Shown here piece by piece: positions 52,267-60,613 of a stretch of DNA of 64,000 nt. The notes beneath the pieces were generated by a model that was given only the letters and a program-made list of their open reading frames with translations, was not told where the DNA came from and ran no database searches. How positions within the stretch are numbered: position 1 is the stretch's first letter; each line of letters begins with the position of its first letter. The stretch covers positions 108,565 to 172,564 of the forward strand of contig NZ_JAVRHZ010000008.1 of assembly GCF_031846325.1 (NCBI RefSeq), written 5' to 3'. Position numbers and translations under genes: made by a program. This stretch comes from Patiriisocius_A hiemis (GTDB lineage Bacteria; Bacteroidota; Bacteroidia; Flavobacteriales; Flavobacteriaceae).

Positions 52267-53487
52267 ATGAATCCCTCTGCGTCAGATTGGATCCCAAAAT
52301 ACCTGAACCGTTTCGGCCCTTTAATAGCCGAAAAGACTGTTAGTGAAGAGGTGTTTTACACTAGATTACTTGACGTTGGTTTTATATATGGGGTTTCAGT
52401 CACACCTATAATAAGAGAACCCATTAGTACATTACAGCTTACAAAAGATGAGATTACTAAAATTAATTTATTTCATGCATTAGTAAGGACACATCTTTCA
52501 ATATTTCCAAATCATTCTTTTGAAAAAATAATACAAGATTGTATTGCATTTTATACTCATATTGAAAAAGGCAAAAAGAGTTTTATAAAAAAGCTTTCTC
52601 TTGTTAATTCTGATGTTAATAATCTTGAAGACATACTTTCGGCACGTTTACAAGAAACAAATACTGTTTTAAAAAAGAATACTACCTCTGTATTAACATA
52701 CGCTTTACTTTATATAGACGTATTAGCTTACCGAATGTGGATTAGTAAACCCACTAATACCAAAAACTACCTAGAAGCATTAGAGAGTGTTGTTATCACA
52801 TGTTGTTTTTTAGCTTTAAAGTCTAAAAAGAAAAAAAGCAAATATGATACCTTATTAATTGAGTTGTTTGAAGGGTCTTCGGAATATTTACTTAGCGCTT
52901 CCAAAAATGCCAAAATAGTATCGCTCGATGTTATAGATTCTATAAAAGAACATCATTATTCTGAAAAGAAATACATTCTAGACATTTGCTCTATTGCTGT
53001 ATGGGATGATTATAAAATGGACGAAAGCGAATTTACATTTTTACATCAATTAACCGAAAAATTAGGCTTTACTAATGACGAATTAGGAAAAAGTCTTCAG
53101 TCCTTAGCACAGTTTTCAGATAACTATTCAGAAGGGTTAAAGTTATTTGAATACTCCAATCCTGTAAAACAATTTTACAAACATTCTACAGCAACCGTTA
53201 AGCTACTTATTTTACGAAACCAAAAAAGACTTATCAAAGAAATTGAAGAAAGTGGCGAGCTCTTAGTTTTATTAACACAGTCTACGATAAGAGAACTAAA
53301 TACTGAAGAAAAAAATAAGGTTAAAGAACAGTTATTAGACATCTGCAAATCTGTACCGTCTCTTACTATCTTCCTGTTACCTGGAGGGGCTGTATTATTA
53401 CCTTTACTTGTAAAATTAATCCCTCAATTATTACCTTCATCGTTTAATGAAAACCGATTAGATCCAAAAAAAAGAGAGAAACCATAA
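52267..53487 (+). CDS. LETM1-related biofilm-associated protein
   Basis: 406 residues, mostly helical, with a C-terminal LETM1-like segment (FLLPGGAVLLPLLVKLIPQL, about 370-390), which in mitochondria lies next to the membrane helix of LETM1. The N terminus (MNPSASDWIPKYL) matches the flavobacterial family. A TTG at 52198 is in frame, but the ATG at 52267 is preferred. The biochemical role is unknown; the name reflects family annotation, not direct evidence here. Confidence 0.82.
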   Translation: MNPSASDWIPKYLNRFGPLIAEKTVSEEVFYTRLLDVGFIYGVSVTPIIREPISTLQLTKDEITKINLFHALVRTHLSIFPNHSFEKIIQDCIAFYTHIEKGKKSFIKKLSLVNSDVNNLEDILSARLQETNTVLKKNTTSVLTYALLYIDVLAYRMWISKPTNTKNYLEALESVVITCCFLALKSKKKKSKYDTLLIELFEGSSEYLLSASKNAKIVSLDVIDSIKEHHYSEKKYILDICSIAVWDDYKMDESEFTFLHQLTEKLGFTNDELGKSLQSLAQFSDNYSEGLKLFEYSNPVKQFYKHSTATVKLLILRNQKRLIKEIEESGELLVLLTQSTIRELNTEEKNKVKEQLLDICKSVPSLTIFLLPGGAVLLPLLVKLIPQLLPSSFNENRLDPKKREKP

Positions 53488-53525
53488 AGCTCCTCTCTTA
53501 AAATTATTTATTTATAAAAATGAAG

Positions 53526-53699
53526 TTATTTACCTTCTTTTTCTTTTTTCTTTGCTTCTCTTTTTAATTTCATGTTTTCAATTAATGCTCCTCCTATCCA
53601 GTAAGGAATAAAAGATATTAAAAAAATCATTAACCAAAAACCTATGGTTAAGATGGTTAAGAACGCTAAAAATCCTAAATACTGGTCAAATTCAAACAT
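53526..53699 (-). CDS. small inner-membrane protein
   Basis: 57 residues: one long hydrophobic helix region (about 8-38) and a Lys/Glu-rich cytoplasmic tail (MKLKREAKKKEKEGK). The ATG at 53699 is chosen because a perfect -7 element (TATCTTTG, 53732-53725) lies 26 bp upstream; the longer frame would start before that promoter. No function is recognised. Confidence 0.68.
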   Translation of the reverse strand: MFEFDQYLGFLAFLTILTIGFWLMIFLISFIPYWIGGALIENMKLKREAKKKEKEGK

Positions 53700-53724
53700 G
53701 ATACTTTGTTTAATAAACTTGCTA

Positions 53725-53732
53725 CAAAGATA
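53725..53732 (-). promoter_or_regulatory. -7 element of the small membrane protein gene
   Basis: On the minus strand TATCTTTG matches TAnnTTTG, with a TTTG about 21 bp upstream. It sets the start of the 57-residue gene. Confidence 0.65.
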
Positions 53733-53862
53733 AAAGGTTTTTTTAAGAAAAAACAAAGATTAGTTTTAAATTATTTACAGTTTATCCACGTTTTATATAG
53801 TTCATAAAAACTCTTATTTAAACACTTACCAAAAAAGTATTTAAATAAATAAAGCGTACTAC

Positions 53863-53894
53863 TTTGAACACCCAACTACCATTTTGTACCTTTG
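53863..53894 (+). promoter_or_regulatory. promoter of fumC
   Basis: TTTG (53863-53866), 20 bp, TACCTTTG (53887-53894). The start near 53898 gives a leader of about 16 nt and excludes the in-frame TTG at 53884. Confidence 0.78.
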
Positions 53895-53913
53895 CCACAA
53901 ACAAAACATAATC

Positions 53914-55299
53914 ATGCAATACCGAATAGAAAAAGACACAATGGGTGAGGTTAAAGTACCTCAAGACAAACTTTGGGGTGCACAGACAGAACGCTCTAGA
54001 AATAACTTTAAAATAGGCCGCCCTGCATCTATGCCGCTAGAAATTGTGTATGGTTTTGCTTATTTAAAAAAAGCTGCTGCCTATACCAATTGTGATGCTG
54101 GAATACTTACTGAAGAAAAAAGAGACCTTATAGCTGCAGTTTGTGACGAAATCTTAGATGGTAAACATGATGACCAATTTCCATTGGTAATATGGCAAAC
54201 GGGAAGTGGTACACAAAGTAACATGAATGTAAACGAAGTAATTGCCAATAGAGCACACCAATTGGCAGGTAAAACGATTGGCGAAGGAGAAAAAACCCTA
54301 CAACCTAATGACGATGTAAACAAATCGCAATCGTCTAATGACACTTTTCCTACTGGTATGCACATTGCGGCATATAAAAAATTGCTAGAAGTTACCATTC
54401 CTGGAGTTGAGCAACTTCATGCTACTTTAGAAAAAAAATCTAAAGAGTTTAGCACCTGTGTTAAAATAGGAAGAACCCATCTTATGGATGCAACACCTTT
54501 AACCTTGGGGCAAGAGTTTAGTGGCTATGCATCGCAGTTAGAGCATGGACTTATTGCATTAAAAAATACGCTAGCACATTTATCTGAACTTGCACTTGGA
54601 GGTACTGCTGTAGGTACAGGGATTAACACTCCAAAAGGCTATGCTTCAACTGTAGCAAAATATATTGCTCAATTTACAGAGCTACCATTTATAACAGCCC
54701 ACAATAAGTTTGAAGCACTTGCAGCACATGATGCCATAGTAGAATCGCATGGCGCATTAAAACAATTGGCTGTTTCTTTAAATAAAATCGCAAACGATAT
54801 ACGTTTATTAGCAAGTGGTCCACGTAGTGGAATTGGTGAAATAACCATCCCTGCAAACGAGCCTGGCTCTTCTATTATGCCTGGAAAAGTTAACCCAACA
54901 CAATGTGAGGCCTTAACAATGGTGTGCGCACAAGTTATTGGAAACGATATGGCAATCGCTGTGGGTGGTATGCAAGGACATTATGAGTTAAACGTATTTA
55001 AACCTGTGATGGCAGCTAACTTTTTAGAATCGGCGCAATTGTTAGGAGATGCTTGTGTTTCTTTTGATGAACATTGTGCTAAAGGTATTAAGCCTAATAA
55101 AGAAGTGATAGAGAAACAACTTAATAACTCCTTAATGTTAGTTACGGCACTAAATACTAAAATAGGGTATTACAAAGCAGCAGAGATTGCTAATACGGCA
55201 CATAAAAATGGAACAACCTTAAAAGAAGAAGCTGTTAATTTAGGCTACCTTACTGCTGAAGAATTTGATGCTTGGGTAAAACCAGAAGATATGGTTTAA
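53914..55299 (+). CDS. fumC: class II fumarate hydratase
   Basis: 461 residues of the fumarase/aspartase superfamily; the TCA-cycle reaction is fumarate + H2O to L-malate. Signature GSSIMPGKVNPTQCEA (about 311-326), with SGTQSNMNVNEVIANRA, GRTHLMDATPLTLGQEFSGY and the HDAIVESHGALKQL stretch. It needs no Fe-S cluster, unlike class I. Start 53914 is fixed by the promoter. Confidence 0.95.
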   Translation: MQYRIEKDTMGEVKVPQDKLWGAQTERSRNNFKIGRPASMPLEIVYGFAYLKKAAAYTNCDAGILTEEKRDLIAAVCDEILDGKHDDQFPLVIWQTGSGTQSNMNVNEVIANRAHQLAGKTIGEGEKTLQPNDDVNKSQSSNDTFPTGMHIAAYKKLLEVTIPGVEQLHATLEKKSKEFSTCVKIGRTHLMDATPLTLGQEFSGYASQLEHGLIALKNTLAHLSELALGGTAVGTGINTPKGYASTVAKYIAQFTELPFITAHNKFEALAAHDAIVESHGALKQLAVSLNKIANDIRLLASGPRSGIGEITIPANEPGSSIMPGKVNPTQCEALTMVCAQVIGNDMAIAVGGMQGHYELNVFKPVMAANFLESAQLLGDACVSFDEHCAKGIKPNKEVIEKQLNNSLMLVTALNTKIGYYKAAEIANTAHKNGTTLKEEAVNLGYLTAEEFDAWVKPEDMV

Positions 55300-55373
55300 C
55301 ATTGGCTTTTTAATATGAAATACTATTAAAGTTTATTATAAAAAATATAGTTCTGAACCATATTTAGGGGATA

Positions 55374-56348
55374 TTATTTTAGCTTCATAAGCTCAGACAT
55401 AATAATTGAACTTGGTATTGCAGCATAGTAAGGCAATATACCTCTTTCAACTAATTGATCTTTCTCAAATAACTCTTGACAAACAATCCCAATTACAGAC
55501 CCATGCTTATCTATTACAGGGCTTCCACTATTTCCAGAAGATGTTTTTGCAGAAAATAAAAACAAATTATTTCCAAAATAGTCATCAACAAATGAGTTTA
55601 TTTCCCCTCGATGAAATACTTGATAAGCAGATTTTGTCATTGGTATTGAAGGGTATCCTATTGTAATTATACTATCCAAAATTTGGATATTCGTATTTAA
55701 ATAAAAAGATATTCCTGAATAATTTTTAATCTTAGAGATAGCAATATCAGCGTCATCACTTAAAATAAAAGTGTCAAAATTAATTTCAACATCTTCAATT
55801 AATACTTTAATCTCTATTGCACTACTTACAACGTGTCGATTAGTAATAACAAAAAAATCATTATTGTAAGAAATAATAAATCCAGTTCCAGAAGAAATTG
55901 ATTTATCTGGCAACTTAATCTCAATTATAGGAACTGCATATTTATATTCATCTATTATATAGTTAAATCCAAAAAATAAATTTTTTAAAAGTTTATTTTG
56001 TTTTAAAAATTGAAGGTATTCATAATTAGTTGCAATGTATTTTTCTTCTCTATTTTCTTTAATTAAATCGTTATATTTTGTTAAGACAGAAACTTCAACA
56101 AGTCTATTAACAATCTTATCTGCAACACCGCCTGGAAACCCACCTTTGCAATAGTTTTTCTCAAAACAGTAATACATAAAATCGTTTAAGGAGTAAATTG
56201 CAGAGTATCTATCTTTCCTACCCCTTAGAACTTCTTCAATATCAAGATAAATTTTTTCGTCAGGAGGTAAGCAGGTGAAAAAATTCAAAGCCAACTCAGC
56301 AAAAAAAGGATAATCTTTAAACTTAAGCTTTAAAATGTCAAATATCAT
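55374..56348 (-). CDS. trypsin-like serine protease with unassigned N-terminal domain
   Basis: 324 residues. The last ~185 form a trypsin-fold domain with the triad visible: His in ITNRHVVSS, Asp in DDADIAISKI and Ser in SSGNSGSPVID. There is no signal peptide, so it is cytoplasmic. The first ~140 residues, helical and Lys/Asn-rich with LPPDEKIYLDIEEVLRGR, match nothing known to me. The gene is A/T-richer than fumC and rocD on its sides and has no partner. Cytoplasmic trypsin-like domains with an N-terminal adaptor occur in bacterial conflict systems, so a defence or regulatory protease role is possible. Confidence 0.82.
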   Translation of the reverse strand: MIFDILKLKFKDYPFFAELALNFFTCLPPDEKIYLDIEEVLRGRKDRYSAIYSLNDFMYYCFEKNYCKGGFPGGVADKIVNRLVEVSVLTKYNDLIKENREEKYIATNYEYLQFLKQNKLLKNLFFGFNYIIDEYKYAVPIIEIKLPDKSISSGTGFIISYNNDFFVITNRHVVSSAIEIKVLIEDVEINFDTFILSDDADIAISKIKNYSGISFYLNTNIQILDSIITIGYPSIPMTKSAYQVFHRGEINSFVDDYFGNNLFLFSAKTSSGNSGSPVIDKHGSVIGIVCQELFEKDQLVERGILPYYAAIPSSIIMSELMKLK

Positions 56349-56425
56349 TTCTTATATTCTGTTCATTAAAATATTTTAGCACAAAAAGTAGTCTTAATAA
56401 AAGTAATTAATTTAATCATAAATCT

Positions 56426-56453
56426 AAAAAAGCGACCCATGGGTCGCTTTTTT
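56426..56453. terminator. palindromic terminator
   Basis: A perfect 28-nt palindrome (14-bp arms; AAAAAAGCGACCCA and its complement) ending in T6, between the rocD and protease genes. Reading leftward it ends rocD transcription. Confidence 0.9.
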
Positions 56454-56505
56454 GTTCTTAGTATCTTAGAGAGATTACTTCGTCGTAAACTCCTCGTAAT
56501 GACAG

Positions 56506-57786
56506 TTAATTCTCAAACTCCTGCAATGTCTTTATAATAATAGACACACAGTCTAGTAATTGCTCTTTAGTCATAACCAAAGGTGGTGCAAAACGGATAA
56601 TGTTTCCATGCGTTGGTTTTGCCAATAGACCATTATCACGTAATCGCATACAAATGTTCCAAGCCGTTTCACTTTCTTCATCATCATTTATCACAATGGC
56701 ATTAAGCAACCCTTTACCACGTACAAGATTTACTATATTAGAGTTTTCTATGTATTTATTCATCTCTTCTCTAAACAACTCTCCAAGTTGGTATGCATTT
56801 TCTGCTAACTCTTCTTCTTTTACCACATCTAACGCTGCCATTGCAACGGCTGCTGCAATAGGGTTACCGCCAAAGGTAGAACCATGTGAACCTGGTGTGA
56901 TAACATTCATAATCGGGTCGTTTGCCAATACAGCACTTACAGGATAAGCACCACCGCTCATCGCTTTTCCTAAAATTAAAATATCTGGTTTTACATCTGG
57001 TGTTCCGCTACAACTTTTATCAGCACAGCTACAGTTTCCGCAGGTAGCCAATAAACGTCCAGTTCTAGCAATTCCAGTTTGTACTTCGTCTGCAATAAAA
57101 AGCACATTATGTTTTTCACATAAGGCTTTTGCAGCTTTTAAATATCCTTCAGAAGGAACATAAACCCCAGCCTCCCCTTGTATAGGTTCTACTAAAAACC
57201 CAGCTATATTATCGTTCTTTTCTAGAGTGTTTTGCAACGCAGCAAGATTGTCGTACTCAATTTTAATAAAACCTTGTGTGTAAGGACCAAAATTCTTTCT
57301 AGCAACAGCATCATTTGAGAAAGAAATAATGGTAGTTGTTCTTCCATGAAAGTTATTTTCACAAACAATAATTTGTGCGTCATTTTCTTCTATTCCTTTT
57401 TCCTCATACGCCCATCTTCTACAAATTTTAAGTGCCGTTTCAACAGCTTCGGCACCTGTATTCATAGGCAGCAGCTTATCAAAATTAAAATACTCACTTG
57501 CATACTTCTCATACTTACCAAGCATATCGTTATAAAACGCTCTTGAGGTAAGAGATAAGGTTTGTGCTTGCTTGGTCATCGCATTAACAATTTTAGGATG
57601 ACAATGTCCTTGATTTACTGCAGAATATGCAGAGAGGAAATCGTAATATTGTTTTCCTTCTACATCCCAAACATGCACACCTTCTCCCCTACTTAATACT
57701 ACAGGTAGTGGATGGTAATTATGTGCACCATACTTGTTTTCTAAATCTATCGCTTGTTGCGAAGTTAATTGGTCTAAAACAGCCAT
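56506..57786 (-). CDS. rocD: ornithine--oxo-acid transaminase
   Basis: 426 residues, fold-type I PLP class III aminotransferase: N-terminal YGAHNYHPLPVVLSRGEGVHVWDVEG, MNTGAEAVETALKICRRW, NNFHGRTT, FIADEVQTGIARTGR and the PLP-lysine region ILILGKAMSGGAYPVSAVLA. It transfers the delta-amino group of ornithine to 2-oxoglutarate for arginine/proline breakdown. Odd point: between ARTGRLLA and the PLP lysine is a Cys-rich insert (TCGNCSCADKSCSG, about 255-268) absent from most family members. Confidence 0.93.
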   Translation of the reverse strand: MAVLDQLTSQQAIDLENKYGAHNYHPLPVVLSRGEGVHVWDVEGKQYYDFLSAYSAVNQGHCHPKIVNAMTKQAQTLSLTSRAFYNDMLGKYEKYASEYFNFDKLLPMNTGAEAVETALKICRRWAYEEKGIEENDAQIIVCENNFHGRTTTIISFSNDAVARKNFGPYTQGFIKIEYDNLAALQNTLEKNDNIAGFLVEPIQGEAGVYVPSEGYLKAAKALCEKHNVLFIADEVQTGIARTGRLLATCGNCSCADKSCSGTPDVKPDILILGKAMSGGAYPVSAVLANDPIMNVITPGSHGSTFGGNPIAAAVAMAALDVVKEEELAENAYQLGELFREEMNKYIENSNIVNLVRGKGLLNAIVINDDEESETAWNICMRLRDNGLLAKPTHGNIIRFAPPLVMTKEQLLDCVSIIIKTLQEFEN

Positions 57787-57986
57787 TTTAAAATAATTTT
57801 AATGTGAATAAAATGTCCATTCCTTCATTACCTTTATTTTTTCTTAGACTCTGCGTACCCATTTTGAAGTTATGGTGAAGCCCTGAAAAAGCAGCGTGGG
57901 AGAGAAATCATCCCTAGAAGTCTGCAAATTACAAAAATCTTGGCAATTGTTTATAAGCAAAGTATCTTTACATCTTAAAAATTTTT

Positions 57987-59438
57987 ATGCCTAGAAGAGA
58001 ACGCAATCGTTTTGTAAAACGAGGTCAAATTATAGAAATCTTAATTGAAGATTATGCTTATGGAGGAAAAGGCATAGGTCGTATTAGAAATGAAGAAGGC
58101 GAGTTTGTCATTTTTGTTCCTAATACGCTACCCGGTCAATTGGTAAAAGCGCAAGTAAAAAAGTCGAGTAAAAAATATGCCGAATGCAAACTTATTGATG
58201 TCTTACAGCCTTCTGAAGATGAAATCGCTGTCGATTATCAAGATATTCCTGGTGCCCCTTATATTGCATTACCTATTGAAAAACAACACCACTACAAAAA
58301 AGAGAGCACCTTAGAGCTTTTTAAAAGGATAGGGAAAGTGGAAGATATTGCTTCAAAATTTGATGCTTTTGTAAAATCTCCCAATACATTCTATTACCGA
58401 AATAAAATGGAATATGGTTTCTCCGCTATTGGATATGACAGAAAGCAAAAAACCGATGTAGATGAGTTTACCCTAGGTTTTAAAAGAAGAGGTACTTGGT
58501 GGATGGGAGATAACTTAGAAAAAGACTCTGGTCTATTTGATGCCGAAGTTGAAAACAACTTAAAAAATATCCGAAAATATTGCGAAGAAACCGGATTAGC
58601 TCCTTGGCATGCACCCAAAAAAGAAGGTTTTTTTAGGTACTTAGTAGTTAGGAAGTCATATCACTCTAACAAGTTATTGTTCAACCTAGTAACTACATCG
58701 TATGACTTACCAGAATTCGATTTAAATAAATTTGCTCAATATCTAGTACAACTTTTTGGAGAACGAGTAGCAGGGTTACTGCATACTATTAATGATGAAA
58801 TAGGTGATAGAACTATTGCAACCTCTGGAAGTATTAATTTGGTTTATGGAGAAGACAAAATTGTAGAACACCTTTTAGGACTACAGTTTGAAATAAGCAT
58901 GAAGAGCTTTTTTCAAACAAATCCTAAATGTGCAGAAAAGCTCTACTCAAAAGTTGCAGACTATGCCTTAGAGAAAAAAGAAACTATAGATAATTCTGTA
59001 GTATTAGATTTATTTTGTGGCACAGGAACTATAGGTCAAATTGTAGCTAGTAAAGCTGAAAATGTAAAAATTATTGGGGTTGATATTGTAGCTTCGGCTA
59101 TAGAAGATGCAAAAAAGAATGCTTCACTAAATACTATTGAAGGGCTTGAATTTTATGCAGCAGATGTAGGTAAATTTTTATCAGATTATCCACAATATCA
59201 AAACAATATTAAAACCATTATCCTAGATCCTGCACGTGCTGGAATAGCACCAAAAACACTAAAAAAAATAATAAGCCTAGAAGCAGAACGTTTAGTTTAT
59301 GTATCTTGCAATCCAGCGACACAAGCCAGAGATGTAGAGCAATTATACCTTGCTGGATATAAGATTAAAAAGTTTAGTTTAGTAGATCAATTTCCACATA
59401 CGGCTCACATAGAAACCGTAGTATTACTAGAAAAATAA
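57987..59438 (+). CDS. rlmD: 23S rRNA (uracil(1939)-C5)-methyltransferase RlmD
   Basis: 483 residues: an N-terminal TRAM domain (about 8-65), a linker region and a C-terminal RNA methyltransferase domain with the SAM motif VLDLFCGTGTIGQIV and the catalytic cysteine in LVYVSCNPATQARD. In E. coli RlmD four cysteines hold a 4Fe-4S cluster near residues 80-165; here the equivalent N-terminal stretch reads DIPGAPYIALPIEKQHHY with no cysteines. Target position cannot be proved from sequence. The next gene starts 8 nt later. Confidence 0.9.
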   Translation: MPRRERNRFVKRGQIIEILIEDYAYGGKGIGRIRNEEGEFVIFVPNTLPGQLVKAQVKKSSKKYAECKLIDVLQPSEDEIAVDYQDIPGAPYIALPIEKQHHYKKESTLELFKRIGKVEDIASKFDAFVKSPNTFYYRNKMEYGFSAIGYDRKQKTDVDEFTLGFKRRGTWWMGDNLEKDSGLFDAEVENNLKNIRKYCEETGLAPWHAPKKEGFFRYLVVRKSYHSNKLLFNLVTTSYDLPEFDLNKFAQYLVQLFGERVAGLLHTINDEIGDRTIATSGSINLVYGEDKIVEHLLGLQFEISMKSFFQTNPKCAEKLYSKVADYALEKKETIDNSVVLDLFCGTGTIGQIVASKAENVKIIGVDIVASAIEDAKKNASLNTIEGLEFYAADVGKFLSDYPQYQNNIKTIILDPARAGIAPKTLKKIISLEAERLVYVSCNPATQARDVEQLYLAGYKIKKFSLVDQFPHTAHIETVVLLEK

Positions 59439-59446
59439 CAGGGTTC

Positions 59447-59938
59447 ATGACCAGAAAATTTCTTTTATTAGCTAGTCTTCTTATAGTCCTTAATGGTTGT
59501 ACCAGAGATGATATTTGTGACCCAAATACTGCTACTACACCGCTCTTGATTATTGTTTTTAAAGACTTTGCTAGCCCTACCCTTGCAAAACAGGTGCCTA
59601 ATCTTACTGTTCAAACTTCAGACGACGATGAGACTCTTGTTATTAATTCGGTAAGTACAGATTCAATTGCAATTCCGTTACGTGCTGGGAATGTAAACAC
59701 TCGCTACCTCTTTACTATTAACACAGGAAGTGAGACCGAAGAAATTATTGATGCACTTACCTTTACATATAATACCGAAGATATTTACGTAAACAGAGCC
59801 TGTGCTTTTAAAAGCATTTACAGCAATCTAGAAGCAACTAGAAGTGATGAAGATACCGATGATTGGATTATAGATTTTAATGAAGAAAAAACAACTGTTG
59901 AAAATGAAATTGAAGCACATTTTACTATTTTTCATTAG
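59447..59938 (+). CDS. DUF6452-family lipoprotein
   Basis: 163 residues: lipobox (IVLNGC, Cys about 18), TRDDICDPNT with a second cysteine, then a beta-rich domain. The arrangement rlmD - this lipoprotein - barrel protein is characteristic of the DUF6452/DUF6048 pair of Flavobacteriaceae. It probably sits in the outer membrane beside the barrel encoded next, with which it overlaps by 35 nt. Function is unknown. Confidence 0.78.
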   Translation: MTRKFLLLASLLIVLNGCTRDDICDPNTATTPLLIIVFKDFASPTLAKQVPNLTVQTSDDDETLVINSVSTDSIAIPLRAGNVNTRYLFTINTGSETEEIIDALTFTYNTEDIYVNRACAFKSIYSNLEATRSDEDTDDWIIDFNEEKTTVENEIEAHFTIFH

Positions 59939-60602
59939 TATAATTGGTGTGTCAATTTCAACAATGGCACAACAAGAACAAGCAACCGATACTATTGACC
60001 AAAAAACAAAGTATGGATTAAGGCTTGGGGTTGACCTAGCAAAACCTGTTAGAACCTTTGCTGAAGAAGGATATACTGGTTTCGAAATTCTAGGTGATTT
60101 TAGGATTAGTGATGCCTTTTATATCGCTGGGGAAATAGGTACTGAAGATAAAGACTTTGATGAAGAAAATCTCAAAGCTAATACTACTGGAAGTTATATA
60201 AAATTAGGAGCTGACTATAATGCTTACAATAACTGGTTTGGATTAAACAACGCCATTTTTATTGGACTCCGTTATGGATTTTCAACATTCACGCAAGAAT
60301 TAGAATCGTACACGGTTTACACTAACAATCAAGTTTTCTTTCCTACCGAAAGAGAAATTAATCAAGAATTTAGCGGCTTAACTGGTAGTTGGGCTGAGCT
60401 CCAAGTAGGTATTAAAACCGAAGTATTAAATAATTTATACCTATCCATCAATTTGCAGTTAAAACGAAAAATTAGTGAAGATGTGCCTAATAATTTTGGT
60501 AACCTTTTTATTCCAGGATTTAACAGTACTAATGACTTCTCTGAGTTTGGCGCTGGATACGGATATACAATTTCGTATTTAATACCTATTTTTAAAAAGT
60601 AA
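59904..60602 (+). CDS. DUF6048-family outer-membrane beta-barrel protein
   Basis: 232 residues: a signal peptide (ISTMAQ) and a chain of amphipathic strands with Gly/aromatic repeats (RLGVDLAKPVRTFAEEGYTG; SYIKLGADYNAYNNWFG; FGAGYGYTISYLIPIFKK at the end). Two starts are possible: ATG 59880, with an extra Lys-rich lead of 8 residues, and ATG 59904, which gives a typical signal peptide and is used. Both overlap the DUF6452 gene, implying translational coupling. Confidence 0.78.
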   Translation: MKLKHILLFFISIIGVSISTMAQQEQATDTIDQKTKYGLRLGVDLAKPVRTFAEEGYTGFEILGDFRISDAFYIAGEIGTEDKDFDEENLKANTTGSYIKLGADYNAYNNWFGLNNAIFIGLRYGFSTFTQELESYTVYTNNQVFFPTEREINQEFSGLTGSWAELQVGIKTEVLNNLYLSINLQLKRKISEDVPNNFGNLFIPGFNSTNDFSEFGAGYGYTISYLIPIFKK

Positions 60603-60613
60603 CGCTAATCTAT

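Noticed and set aside
53467..53500. AAGAGAG ... CTCTCTT stem after the LETM1-related gene
   Set aside because: The stem is 7 bp with a 20-nt loop, overlaps the stop codon and has no T run; too weak to call a terminator.
53782..53790. TTATCCACG, close to a DnaA box
   Set aside because: A single near-match in AT-rich DNA without neighbouring boxes, dnaA/dnaN or an AT-rich unwinding element; not an origin.
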